Positions 11,985 through 24,915 of a DNA stretch of 64,000 bases are shown piece after piece. How positions within the stretch are numbered: position 1 is the stretch's first letter; every line of letters begins with the position of its first letter. The position numbers and the translations under genes were made by a program. The stretch covers positions 665,642-729,641 of the forward strand of contig RPFO01000246.1 in assembly GCA_009746045.1 (NCBI GenBank), in the 5' to 3' direction. Origin of the DNA: Mesostigma viride (Eukaryota > Streptophyta > Mesostigmatophyceae > Mesostigmatales > Mesostigmataceae). The notes under the pieces were generated by a model, which was not told the DNA's origin, did no database searches, and saw only the letters and a list, made by a program, of their open reading frames with translations.

Positions 11985-13395
11985 GGGCAGCTGCCATGCA
12001 TGCGTGGGTTTAGGGGGGGGCTGGCATGCGTGCGTGGCTGTGGGGGGTGGCTGCCATGCGTGCGTGGGTGTGGGGGGTGGCTGGCATGCGTATGTGGGTG
12101 TGGGGGGTGGCTGGCATGCACATGCATGTGGGGGGTGGCTGTCATGCATGCGTGCATGTGGGGGGTGGCTGGCATGCATAAGTGGGTTTGTGGGGGGGTG
12201 GCATGCGTGCATGGGTTTGTGGGGTGGCTAGCATGCATGCGTGGGTGTGGGGGGAAGCTGCCATGGACGCATGTGGGGCGGGGCAGGCTGGCATGCATGC
12301 GTGTGTGTGGGGGGGGACGGCATGCGTACGTTGGTGACGGGGGTGGCTGGCATGCATAAGTGGGTTTGTGGGGTGGCTGGCATGCATGCGTGCATGTGGG
12401 GGGGGACGGCACGCGTGTGTGGGTTTGTGGGGGGGCTGGCATGCATGCGTGTGTGTGTGGGGGTGCTTACATAAGTGCGTGGGTGTGGGGTTGGCTGGCA
12501 TGCGTGCCTGGGTTGGGGGGTGGGCTGCCATGCGTGCGTGGGTTTAGGGGGGGCTGGCATGCGTGCCTGGGTTCGTGGGGTGGGCTGCCATGCGTGCGTG
12601 GGTGTGGGGGGTGGCTGGCATGCGTGCCTGGGTTTGGGGGGTGGCTGGCATGCACGTGCATGTGGGGGGTGGCTGGCATGCATGCGTGGGTTTGTGGGGG
12701 TGGCTGGCATGCATGCGTGGGCTCGTGGGGTGGCTGGCATGCGTGCGTGGGTGTGGGGGTGGCTGGCATGCGTGCATGGGTTTGTGGGGTGGCTGGAATG
12801 CAAGCATGCATGTGGGGGGGGCTTGTTTGCATGTGGGGTGGCTGGCAAGCATGCGTGCATGTGGGGTGGCTGGCAAGCATGCGTGCATGTGGGGGTTGGC
12901 TGGCATGCGTGCGTGGGTTGGGCGGGCGGCTGCCATGCGTGCGTGGGTGTGGGGGGGGCTGGCATGCATGCATGCATGTGGGGGGGCTGGCATCCAAGCG
13001 TGGGTTTGTGGGGTGGCTGGCATGCATGCGTACATGAGGGGGGGCGCTGGCATGCGTGCGTGGGTGTGGGGGGGGCGTGCGTGGGTGTGGGGGGTGGCTG
13101 GCATGCGTGCGTGGGTGTGGGGGGGAGTGGCATGCATGCGTGGGTGTGGTGGGGGGCTGACATGCATGCGTGGCTTGAGGGGGGGCTGGCATGCGTGCCT
13201 GGGTTCATGGGGTGGCTGCCATGCGTGTGTGAGTGTGGGGGGTGGCTGGCATGCGTACGTGGGTGTGGGGGGTGGCTGGCATGCATAAGTGGGTTTGTGT
13301 GTGTGGGGGGGGGTTGGCTGGCATGCGTGCGTGGGCATGGGGGTGGCTGGCATGCGTGCGTGGGTTGGTGGGGTGCCTGGCATGCATAAGTGGGC
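11985..13395. repeat. 30-bp G-rich minisatellite, U2 copy
   Basis: About 45 imperfect copies of a unit near GGCTGGCATGCGTGCGTGGG plus TGTGGGGGGT. The period of 30 keeps all frames open and creates spurious proteins with WHACVG or THASHPP motifs. Confidence 0.95.
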
Positions 13396-13649
13396 CCGCG
13401 GTGCCCCTGATTGCTGTCTGGCCCCTAATCATGTGGATGTGGCTGGCTGCCTGCCCTCCTGTTTGCCCCATCCCCAAACCTCATGCCGCAAGGCTCGTGG
13501 CTCAAGCCCCATGGCTCATGCCCCATGGCCCTTGCCTGCCAGCCTACCTGTGCTGCATACCCTTGCAGCCTTTCCTGCCTCGCCTGGCCTGGCCTGGCCC
13601 GCCCTGCCCTCTCTGCCCTCCCGCCCGCCCATGCGGTCCGTTGCCACGG

Positions 13650-13982
13650 ATGGAAAATGAGAAGAAAACCAATATGGCCCCGCTGGCACCACAAATCACC
13701 TGGTTGGTCAACCAAGGGGATAGCCTGCACAATGAGACACGAACACAGCAGACCCAGCAAAGCAAGATTCAGGTTGTAAGCCAGTGCAGATTACTTTTGA
13801 CTTGCTTGATGAAGAAATATAAAACACCTTCTATTGTCTCACCTTCTATCAAGGAGACAACCAGTTCTATGAACAAATGGTTGATTGATCACCTTATACA
13901 CCACGAAAACATGTTACCAGACGCGCTCTTCATCCCAGTGAAAATCCACGCGCGAAGCAAGGCAGATTATCTAACGCAGTAA
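13650..13982 (+). CDS. small open reading frame in non-autonomous units (doubtful)
   Basis: 110 codons from an ATG after the minisatellite; also in U3 (17771) and U4 (21891). Diverged copies in U6 (around 27120) and U9 (62832-63178) keep recognisable words such as WLVNQGDSLH, NKWLIDHLIHH and NMLPDALF, but with frame changes. In U9 the frame EITFDMLDEEIYNTPSIV is open where U2 has a stop. I do not recognise the protein. It may be a captured, decaying gene fragment, or only sequence conserved by recent copying. Confidence 0.2.
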   Translation: MENEKKTNMAPLAPQITWLVNQGDSLHNETRTQQTQQSKIQVVSQCRLLLTCLMKKYKTPSIVSPSIKETTSSMNKWLIDHLIHHENMLPDALFIPVKIHARSKADYLTQ

Positions 13983-14615
13983 GCACCATGAATGTCAGCG
14001 AGTACAGCAGTAAATGACGCCCTAAACTCATGACCAGGCAAGCATCCACAGGGGCTTTCACCGCCCAGTATATTCCAGAAAAAATCATCACAGATCCTCT
14101 GGCAACGGACGTTGACACGGGAAACCCGAAGGACCATGAAGATGGCGTCCTGCACGGCTAAGAAAATGAAACGCAGACCCTTGCTAGGCTATGTCTTCGC
14201 TGCGACTAGGTGAATTCGGCCCAATGGAAACAACACAACCGAGGAAACGCATCAGAAAGAGAGCAGGCACTAGCCCGGTCATCGAAACAAACGACTCACC
14301 ATCGGCATCGCCAGCGTACGTCCCGTGGCAACAAATCCAGCGTTCATTCCAATATTGTGTGACGACAACAGAAACTCGTCGGCCACACCACGCCTTCCAC
14401 GAACAGCAAACTGATTTCACTAGGCATCCAATACGTCAAGCAAAGAAGCACGATAACATAATACCTAAATCTACAACGACATTCCATTTCCAGGTCGCTA
14501 GCTATCGCAGCAGGCCATAGCGCCCCGAACCTCTCCCACGCACGAGACTGCCCACCGACGTCCAGCCAGATCAGAAACAATTCAAAGGTACGCATCGAAA
14601 TGGAACATTGAACGC

Positions 14616-14622
14616 TATAAAA
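14616..14622 (+). promoter_or_regulatory. TATA-box-like element conserved in long non-autonomous units
   Basis: TATAAAA at 14616, 18737, 22857, 27991 and, in diverged context, 63759. It is followed by a conserved segment containing CCATCCCCAATTTTCCAGGC. No clear open frame lies downstream, so any transcript may be non-coding. Confidence 0.4.
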
Positions 14623-15540
14623 GCAATGCCCACGCATTGTCCATCCCCAATTTTCCAGGCAGCGTTGACCGCCATCCCCAGCCAGCAGGAAATTCAATTA
14701 AGTGCTGTCGCAGCATGTCGCCCCCTCACCCCCTCGCAGTCCTGGTTTTGCACGTTCGATTGCTTGGGCGCGTCCAGGCGGTCCAGCACCGCGTACTACC
14801 CACTAATAAATCCTCCCAAGTCATTTTTTCCCAGCTTGGTAAGTACGGAATGTGGCAGAAATTCGTCCAGCAAGCATCATACTACTCTCCACTCCTCCAA
14901 CTAAAAATTTGCGTATAACTTTAGAATATGTATCACTCAGATCACGTTCAGACTATAACTTCAGTCTGAATCGAAAAGTGATGCGAAAACACTCAGTGAA
15001 ACGGTTTCTGAACGAAATGCGGACAGGAAAACGTCCGTAACGGCCAAAATGTTACGGTTTCCAAACATTTTGTGGACATGCCGTCGACTTGCCGCACTGA
15101 ACAATACGAGACTTGAGGACGGCGGGCTTTAAACTTCCTAGTTGTTGTTCTTCCGCGTAGAATATCCGTTAACCTTCTCCAGCTTGTTTGGAATGTTCAG
15201 GTTCGGTACATTGTTTGACGGGGCGCGCAACAAGCCGACATCGTGCCGGGTTCCGTATTTTTATCTGGCCGCGGCCATTGGCAGGCCTCCCACCTGCCCG
15301 CAAAAGTGCTGAACCGGATCTGGACGTAACTGCCGTTTCAGAGCCCGTTCAGACTTTGTGACAGTCGATCTCCCTAGTTTGCCACTTTTCGGGCAACTGC
15401 TCCGATTGGGCGCCACCGCGGATCCCCGGATCGCCCTGACTATCGGTCGCCCTGCGCTCGCGGTTTCCGTACGGGCCACTTTTCGGGCCTCACGGTTCGC
15501 CAAACTTTTGCGATGGGCTAAATCGTAGTTACTAGAAGGG

Positions 15541-18500
15541 GACAAGGTGGGGGGGCCAAGGCCCCCCACTTTTTCGGACGCACTACGCCACCAGGGGCCC
15601 TGAGGCCCCCGCCGAAAGCTTCGACCCGCCGGGTTGAGCCCGCCGACCGGCCCGGCCTACTACGCCGGGGGGCGAACGCTCGGCGGCCTTCCTTTGGGGG
15701 CTTCCCATCGCGCGCGCTCGCGCCGGCCCGCCGCACCGTCGATCCCACGCTCCGTCCCTCACGGGCACGTCCAGCACGCGTCCTACTACTAGTCCGTTCA
15801 TGCAAGTATTTCCTTACTCATTACTTCCTAACAACTGGAACTCACAATGAAGCTATGCCATGCAGGACACAATGTGGGTACCGCTTTTTGCAAGCGGCAG
15901 CCATAACGACCAAACACTCCCATGCAAACTACCATGTTCATCATTCATTAATATTCATTGAGTGGCAATCCTTTGTAAACACATGCACCATCGGTCATGC
16001 CCACTATGACTTCATGTAGACAATGTTTTGTACATGACTCGACACTGCCCTTGTGCGCGACCGTGGGGTGCGGCAGGCCAGCCCTGTCCGTTCGTGGTTG
16101 TGGTGGGCAGCTGCCATGCATGCGTGGGTTTAGGGGGGGGCTGGCATGCGTGCGTGGCTGTGGGGGGTGGCTGCCATGCGTGCGTGGGTGTGGGGGGTGG
16201 CTGGCATGCGTATGTGGGTGTGGGGGGTGGCTGGCATGCACATGCATGTGGGGGGTGGCTGTCATGCATGCGTGCATGTGGGGGGTGGCTGGCATGCATA
16301 AGTGGGTTTGTGGGGGGGTGGCATGCGTGCATGGGTTTGTGGGGTGGCTAGCATGCATGCGTGGGTGTGGGGGGAAGCTGCCATGGACGCATGTGGGGCG
16401 GGGCAGGCTGGCATGCATGCGTGTGTGTGGGGGGGGACGGCATGCGTACGTTGGTGACGGGGGTGGCTGGCATGCATAAGTGGGTTTGTGGGGTGGCTGG
16501 CATGCATGCGTGCATGTGGGGGGGGACGGCACGCGTGTGTGGGTTTGTGGGGGGGCTGGCATGCATGCGTGTGTGTGTGGGGGTGCTTACATAAGTGCGT
16601 GGGTGTGGGGTTGGCTGGCATGCGTGCCTGGGTTGGGGGGTGGGCTGCCATGCGTGCGTGGGTTTAGGGGGGGCTGGCATGCGTGCCTGGGTTCGTGGGG
16701 TGGGCTGCCATGCGTGCGTGGGTGTGGGGGGTGGCTGGCATGCGTGCCTGGGTTTGGGGGGTGGCTGGCATGCACGTGCATGTGGGGGGTGGCTGGCATG
16801 CATGCGTGGGTTTGTGGGGGTGGCTGGCATGCATGCGTGGGCTCGTGGGGTGGCTGGCATGCGTGCGTGGGTGTGGGGGTGGCTGGCATGCGTGCATGGG
16901 TTTGTGGGGTGGCTGGAATGCAAGCATGCATGTGGGGGGGGCTTGTTTGCATGTGGGGTGGCTGGCAAGCATGCGTGCATGTGGGGTGGCTGGCAAGCAT
17001 GCGTGCATGTGGGGGTTGGCTGGCATGCGTGCGTGGGTTGGGCGGGCGGCTGCCATGCGTGCGTGGGTGTGGGGGGGGCTGGCATGCATGCATGCATGTG
17101 GGGGGGGCTGGCATCCAAGCGTGGGTTTGTGGGGTGGCTGGCATGCATGCGTACATGAGGGGGGGCGCTGGCATGCGTGCGTGGGTGTGGGGGGGGCGTG
17201 CGTGGGTGTGGGGGGTGGCTGGCATGCGTGCGTGGGTGTGGGGGGGAGTGGCATGCATGCGTGGGTGTGGTGGGGGGCTGACATGCATGCGTGGCTTGAG
17301 GGGGGGCTGGCATGCGTGCCTGGGTTCATGGGGTGGCTGCCATGCGTGTGTGAGTGTGGGGGGTGGCTGGCATGCGTACGTGGGTGTGGGGGGTGGCTGG
17401 CATGCATAAGTGGGTTTGTGTGTGTGGGGGGGGGTTGGCTGGCATGCGTGCGTGGGCATGGGGGTGGCTGGCATGCGTGCGTGGGTTGGTGGGGTGCCTG
17501 GCATGCATAAGTGGGCCCGCGGTGCCCCTGATTGCTGTCTGGCCCCTAATCATGTGGATGTGGCTGGCTGCCTGCCCTCCTGTTTGCCCCATCCCCAAAC
17601 CTCATGCCGCAAGGCTCGTGGCTCAAGCCCCATGGCTCATGCCCCATGGCCCTTGCCTGCCAGCCTACCTGTGCTGCATACCCTTGCAGCCTTTCCTGCC
17701 TCGCCTGGCCTGGCCTGGCCCGCCCTGCCCTCTCTGCCCTCCCGCCCGCCCATGCGGTCCGTTGCCACGGATGGAAAATGAGAAGAAAACCAATATGGCC
17801 CCGCTGGCACCACAAATCACCTGGTTGGTCAACCAAGGGGATAGCCTGCACAATGAGACACGAACACAGCAGACCCAGCAAAGCAAGATTCAGGTTGTAA
17901 GCCAGTGCAGATTACTTTTGACTTGCTTGATGAAGAAATATAAAACACCTTCTATTGTCTCACCTTCTATCAAGGAGACAACCAGTTCTATGAACAAATG
18001 GTTGATTGATCACCTTATACACCACGAAAACATGTTACCAGACGCGCTCTTCATCCCAGTGAAAATCCACGCGCGAAGCAAGGCAGATTATCTAACGCAG
18101 TAAGCACCATGAATGTCAGCGAGTACAGCAGTAAATGACGCCCTAAACTCATGACCAGGCAAGCATCCACAGGGGCTTTCACCGCCCAGTATATTCCAGA
18201 AAAAATCATCACAGATCCTCTGGCAACGGACGTTGACACGGGAAACCCGAAGGACCATGAAGATGGCGTCCTGCACGGCTAAGAAAATGAAACGCAGACC
18301 CTTGCTAGGCTATGTCTTCGCTGCGACTAGGTGAATTCGGCCCAATGGAAACAACACAACCGAGGAAACGCATCAGAAAGAGAGCAGGCACTAGCCCGGT
18401 CATCGAAACAAACGACTCACCATCGGCATCGCCAGCGTACGTCCCGTGGCAACAAATCCAGCGTTCATTCCAATATTGTGTGACGACAACAGAAACTCGT

Positions 18501-19661
18501 CGGCCACACCACGCCTTCCACGAACAGCAAACTGATTTCACTAGGCATCCAATACGTCAAGCAAAGAAGCACGATAACATAATACCTAAATCTACAACGA
18601 CATTCCATTTCCAGGTCGCTAGCTATCGCAGCAGGCCATAGCGCCCCGAACCTCTCCCACGCACGAGACTGCCCACCGACGTCCAGCCAGATCAGAAACA
18701 ATTCAAAGGTACGCATCGAAATGGAACATTGAACGCTATAAAAGCAATGCCCACGCATTGTCCATCCCCAATTTTCCAGGCAGCGTTGACCGCCATCCCC
18801 AGCCAGCAGGAAATTCAATTAAGTGCTGTCGCAGCATGTCGCCCCCTCACCCCCTCGCAGTCCTGGTTTTGCACGTTCGATTGCTTGGGCGCGTCCAGGC
18901 GGTCCAGCACCGCGTACTACCCACTAATAAATCCTCCCAAGTCATTTTTTCCCAGCTTGGTAAGTACGGAATGTGGCAGAAATTCGTCCAGCAAGCATCA
19001 TACTACTCTCCACTCCTCCAACTAAAAATTTGCGTATAACTTTAGAATATGTATCACTCAGATCACGTTCAGACTATAACTTCAGTCTGAATCGAAAAGT
19101 GATGCGAAAACACTCAGTGAAACGGTTTCTGAACGAAATGCGGACAGGAAAACGTCCGTAACGGCCAAAATGTTACGGTTTCCAAACATTTTGTGGACAT
19201 GCCGTCGACTTGCCGCACTGAACAATACGAGACTTGAGGACGGCGGGCTTTAAACTTCCTAGTTGTTGTTCTTCCGCGTAGAATATCCGTTAACCTTCTC
19301 CAGCTTGTTTGGAATGTTCAGGTTCGGTACATTGTTTGACGGGGCGCGCAACAAGCCGACATCGTGCCGGGTTCCGTATTTTTATCTGGCCGCGGCCATT
19401 GGCAGGCCTCCCACCTGCCCGCAAAAGTGCTGAACCGGATCTGGACGTAACTGCCGTTTCAGAGCCCGTTCAGACTTTGTGACAGTCGATCTCCCTAGTT
19501 TGCCACTTTTCGGGCAACTGCTCCGATTGGGCGCCACCGCGGATCCCCGGATCGCCCTGACTATCGGTCGCCCTGCGCTCGCGGTTTCCGTACGGGCCAC
19601 TTTTCGGGCCTCACGGTTCGCCAAACTTTTGCGATGGGCTAAATCGTAGTTACTAGAAGGG
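15541..19661 (-). mobile_element. Helitron-like unit U3 (4.12 kb), second tandem copy
   Basis: Near base-for-base copy of U2, 4121 bp long. Differences seen are single-base changes in G runs. Confidence 0.8.
16105..17516. repeat. 30-bp G-rich minisatellite, U3 copy
   Basis: Same array as in U2, almost identical, including the order of variant units. Confidence 0.95.
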
Positions 19662-22600
19662 GACAAGGTGGGGGGGCCAAGGCCCCCCACTTTTTCGGAC
19701 GCACTACGCCACCAGGGGCCCTGAGGCCCCCGCCGAAAGCTTCGACCCGCCGGGTTGAGCCCGCCGACCGGCCCGGCCTACTACGCCGGGGGGCGAACGC
19801 TCGGCGGCCTTCCTTTGGGGCTTCCCATCGCGCGCGCTCGCGCCGGCCCGCCGCACCGTCGATCCCACGCTCCGTCCCTCACGGGCACGTCCAGCACGCG
19901 TCCTACTACTAGTCCGTTCATGCAAGTATTTCCTTACTCATTACTTCCTAACAACTGGAACTCACAATGAAGCTATGCCATGCAGGACACAATGTGGGTA
20001 CCGCTTTTTGCAAGCGGCAGCCATAACGACCAAACACTCCCATGCAAACTACCATGTTCATCATTCATTAATATTCATTGAGTGGCAATCCTTTGTAAAC
20101 ACATGCACCATCGGTCATGCCCACTATGACTTCATGTAGACAATGTTTTGTACATGACTCGACACTGCCCTTGTGCGCGACCGTGGGGTGCGGCAGGCCA
20201 GCCCTGTCCGTTCGTGGTTGTGGTGGGCAGCTGCCATGCATGCGTGGGTTTAGGGGGGGCTGGCATGCGTGCGTGGCTGTGGGGGGTGGCTGCCATGCGT
20301 GCGTGGGTGTGGGGGGTGGCTGGCATGCGTATGTGGGTGTGGGGGGTGGCTGGCATGCACATGCATGTGGGGGGTGGCTGTCATGCATGCGTGCATGTGG
20401 GGGGTGGCTGGCATGCATAAGTGGGTTTGTGGGGGGGTGGCATGCGTGCATGGGTTTGTGGGGTGGCTAGCATGCATGCGTGGGTGTGGGGGGAAGCTGC
20501 CATGGACGCATGTGGGGCGGGGCAGGCTGGCATGCATGCGTGTGTGTGGGGGGGGACGGCATGCGTACGTTGGTGACGGGGGTGGCTGGCATGCATAAGT
20601 GGGTTTGTGGGGTGGCTGGCATGCATGCGTGCATGTGGGGGGGGACGGCACGCGTGTGTGGGTTTGTGGGGGGGCTGGCATGCATGCGTGTGTGTGTGGG
20701 GGTGCTTACATAAGTGCGTGGGTGTGGGGTTGGCTGGCATGCGTGCCTGGGTTGGGGGTGGGCTGCCATGCGTGCGTGGGTTTAGGGGGGGGCTGGCATG
20801 CGTGCCTGGGTTCGTGGGGTGGGCTGCCATGCGTGCGTGGGTGTGGGGGGTGGCTGGCATGCGTGCCTGGGTTTGGGGGGTGGCTGGCATGCACGTGCAT
20901 GTGGGGGGTGGCTGGCATGCATGCGTGGGTTTGTGGGGGTGGCTGGCATGCATGCGTGGGCTCGTGGGGTGGCTGGCATGCGTGCGTGGGTGTGGGGGTG
21001 GCTGGCATGCGTGCATGGGTTTGTGGGGTGGCTGGAATGCAAGCATGCATGTGGGGGGGGCTTGTTTGCATGTGGGGTGGCTGGCAAGCATGCGTGCATG
21101 TGGGGTGGCTGGCAAGCATGCGTGCATGTGGGGGTTGGCTGGCATGCGTGCGTGGGTTGGGCGGGCGGCTGCCATGCGTGCGTGGGTGTGGGGGGGGCTG
21201 GCATGCATGCATGCATGTGGGGGGGGCTGGCATCCAAGCGTGGGTTTGTGGGGTGGCTGGCATGCATGCGTACATGAGGGGGGGCGCTGGCATGCGTGCG
21301 TGGGTGTGGGGGGGGCGTGCGTGGGTGTGGGGGGTGGCTGGCATGCGTGCGTGGGTGTGGGGGGGAGTGGCATGCATGCGTGGGTGTGGTGGGGGGCTGA
21401 CATGCATGCGTGGCTTGAGGGGGGGGCTGGCATGCGTGCCTGGGTTCATGGGGTGGCTGCCATGCGTGTGTGAGTGTGGGGGGTGGCTGGCATGCGTACG
21501 TGGGTGTGGGGGGTGGCTGGCATGCATAAGTGGGTTTGTGTGTGTGGGGGGGGGTTGGCTGGCATGCGTGCGTGGGCATGGGGGTGGCTGGCATGCGTGC
21601 GTGGGTTGGTGGGGTGCCTGGCATGCATAAGTGGGCCCGCGGTGCCCCTGATTGCTGTCTGGCCCCTAATCATGTGGATGTGGCTGGCTGCCTGCCCTCC
21701 TGTTTGCCCCATCCCCAAACCTCATGCCGCAAGGCTCGTGGCTCAAGCCCCATGGCTCATGCCCCATGGCCCTTGCCTGCCAGCCTACCTGTGCTGCATA
21801 CCCTTGCAGCCTTTCCTGCCTCGCCTGGCCTGGCCTGGCCCGCCCTGCCCTCTCTGCCCTCCCGCCCGCCCATGCGGTCCGTTGCCACGGATGGAAAATG
21901 AGAAGAAAACCAATATGGCCCCGCTGGCACCACAAATCACCTGGTTGGTCAACCAAGGGGATAGCCTGCACAATGAGACACGAACACAGCAGACCCAGCA
22001 AAGCAAGATTCAGGTTGTAAGCCAGTGCAGATTACTTTTGACTTGCTTGATGAAGAAATATAAAACACCTTCTATTGTCTCACCTTCTATCAAGGAGACA
22101 ACCAGTTCTATGAACAAATGGTTGATTGATCACCTTATACACCACGAAAACATGTTACCAGACGCGCTCTTCATCCCAGTGAAAATCCACGCGCGAAGCA
22201 AGGCAGATTATCTAACGCAGTAAGCACCATGAATGTCAGCGAGTACAGCAGTAAATGACGCCCTAAACTCATGACCAGGCAAGCATCCACAGGGGCTTTC
22301 ACCGCCCAGTATATTCCAGAAAAAATCATCACAGATCCTCTGGCAACGGACGTTGACACGGGAAACCCGAAGGACCATGAAGATGGCGTCCTGCACGGCT
22401 AAGAAAATGAAACGCAGACCCTTGCTAGGCTATGTCTTCGCTGCGACTAGGTGAATTCGGCCCAATGGAAACAACACAACCGAGGAAACGCATCAGAAAG
22501 AGAGCAGGCACTAGCCCGGTCATCGAAACAAACGACTCACCATCGGCATCGCCAGCGTACGTCCCGTGGCAACAAATCCAGCGTTCATTCCAATATTGTG

Positions 22601-23781
22601 TGACGACAACAGAAACTCGTCGGCCACACCACGCCTTCCACGAACAGCAAACTGATTTCACTAGGCATCCAATACGTCAAGCAAAGAAGCACGATAACAT
22701 AATACCTAAATCTACAACGACATTCCATTTCCAGGTCGCTAGCTATCGCAGCAGGCCATAGCGCCCCGAACCTCTCCCACGCACGAGACTGCCCACCGAC
22801 GTCCAGCCAGATCAGAAACAATTCAAAGGTACGCATCGAAATGGAACATTGAACGCTATAAAAGCAATGCCCACGCATTGTCCATCCCCAATTTTCCAGG
22901 CAGCGTTGACCGCCATCCCCAGCCAGCAGGAAATTCAATTAAGTGCTGTCGCAGCATGTCGCCCCCTCACCCCCTCGCAGTCCTGGTTTTGCACGTTCGA
23001 TTGCTTGGGCGCGTCCAGGCGGTCCAGCACCGCGTACTACCCACTAATAAATCCTCCCAAGTCATTTTTTCCCAGCTTGGTAAGTACGGAATGTGGCAGA
23101 AATTCGTCCAGCAAGCATCATACTACTCTCCACTCCTCCAACTAAAAATTTGCGTATAACTTTAGAATATGTATCACTCAGATCACGTTCAGACTATAAC
23201 TTCAGTCTGAATCGAAAAGTGATGCGAAAACACTCAGTGAAACGGTTTCTGAACGAAATGCGGACAGGAAAACGTCCGTAACGGCCAAAATGTTACGGTT
23301 TCCAAACATTTTGTGGACATGCCGTCGACTTGCCGCACTGAACAATACGAGACTTGAGGACGGCGGGCTTTAAACTTCCTAGTTGTTGTTCTTCCGCGTA
23401 GAATATCCGTTAACCTTCTCCAGCTTGTTTGGAATGTTCAGGTTCGGTACATTGTTTGACGGGGCGCGCAACAAGCCGACATCGTGCCGGGTTCCGTATT
23501 TTTATCTGGCCGCGGCCATTGGCAGGCCTCCCACCTGCCCGCAAAAGTGCTGAACCGGATCTGGACGTAACTGCCGTTTCAGAGCCCGTTCAGACTTTGT
23601 GACAGTCGATCTCCCTAGTTTGCCACTTTTCGGGCAACTGCTCCGATTGGGCGCCACCGCGGATCCCCGGATCGCCCTGACTATCGGTCGCCCTGCGCTC
23701 GCGGTTTCCGTACGGGCCACTTTTCGGGCCTCACGGTTTGCCAAACTTTTGCGATGGGCTAAATCGTAGTTACTAGAAGGG
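19662..23781 (-). mobile_element. Helitron-like unit U4 (4.12 kb), third tandem copy
   Basis: Near-identical to U2 and U3 (4120 bp). Small indels in G runs of the minisatellite and left block; one C-to-T change near the right end (CACGGTTTGCC). Confidence 0.8.
20225..21637. repeat. 30-bp G-rich minisatellite, U4 copy
   Basis: Same array as in U2 and U3, with small indels in G runs. Confidence 0.95.
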
Positions 23782-24915
23782 GACAAGGTGGGGGGGCCAA
23801 GGCCCCCCACGAATTCGGACGCACTACGACCAGGGGCCCTGAGGCCTTCGCCGAAAGCTTCGGGCCGCCGGGCGAAGCGCCCGCCTACCGGGCCGGCCCC
23901 TACGCCGGGGGGCGAACGCTCGGCGGCCTTCCTGTGGGGGCTTCCCATCGCGCGCGCTCGCGCCGGCCCGCCGCACCGTCGATCCCACGCTCCGTCCCTC
24001 ACGGGGAAATCTTCCAAATCAATTTTTATTCCTCGGAACTACGAAAATTCGGCCTGAACTCGGCCTCAATTCGTTTTTATTGCTCGAAACTAGTGAGCGC
24101 TCAACCAAAAACGATTTCAGGCCGAATTTAGCATGCGTTCAGGGCAAAATTTCGTTGGACATTTGATTTCAGCAAAATTCAGATTCTCTCTGCGCCGAGT
24201 CCAGAATCGGCTCAGAATCTCGCAAAGTTCGTCCAGCAAGCATCGTACTACACTCCGCTCCTCCAACTCAAATTTTTTGTGTACTTTTCAACTAAAATTC
24301 AGTCAGATCACGTTCAGACTTAAATTTCGGTCTGAATAAAAAATTGCAACGGAAACGTTCAGTATAACGGTTTCTGAACAAAATGCGGACAACAAAACGG
24401 CCGTAACGCCCAAAATATTACGGTTTCAGAACATTTTCGGGACGTTCAGTAGACTTGCCAAACTGAACGCTACGGCCAAAAAGAACGGCACGCTCTCGGC
24501 CAAGCGATGGGCCCACTAGCTGCAGTTGCGTTCCGTCCAATTTCAAAGCGCCCCGGTTTGTTTGAAGATGTTCAGATTCGCGACCGAGAGTTTGACGGCC
24601 GCGAAGAAGCCGACATCGTGCCGGGTTCCGTATTTTTATCTGGCCGCGGCCATTGGCGGGCCTCCCACCTGCCCGCAAAAGTGCTGGACCGGATCTGGAC
24701 GTAACTGCCGTTTCAGACCCCGTTCAGACTTTGTGACAGTCGATCTGCCTAGTTTGCCACTTTTCGGGCAACTGCTCCGATTGGGCGGCACCGCGGATCT
24801 CCGGATCGCCCTGACTATCGGCCGCCCTGCGCTCGCGGTTTTCGTACGGGCCACTTTTCGGGCCTCACGGTTCGCCAAACTTTTGCGTTGGGGTTAATCG
24901 TAGTCACTAGAGGGG
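23782..24915 (-). mobile_element. Helitron-like unit U5, short non-autonomous (1.13 kb)
   Basis: Near-identical to U1, differing by a 2-base deletion in the block and a few substitutions. It has the GAATTC variant after the hairpin and directly abuts U4 and U6. Confidence 0.75.

Larger units (their letters stand above)
11421..15540 (-). mobile_element. Helitron-like unit U2, non-autonomous (4.12 kb), first of three tandem copies
   Basis: Left hairpin block (variant with TTTTTC after the hairpin), a unique segment, a 30-bp minisatellite (about 11985-13395), an AT-richer segment with a TATA box, and the common right end (about 14870-15540). No transposase. The next copy begins directly at 15541, giving a period of 4120 bp. 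Confidence 0.8.

Noticed and set aside
11985..13395. Long proteins rich in WHACVG or THASHPP repeats on both strands, here and in the other minisatellite arrays
   Set aside because: The repeat period is 30 bp, so every frame without a stop in one unit stays open. Copies in introns and both orientations show there is no coding constraint.
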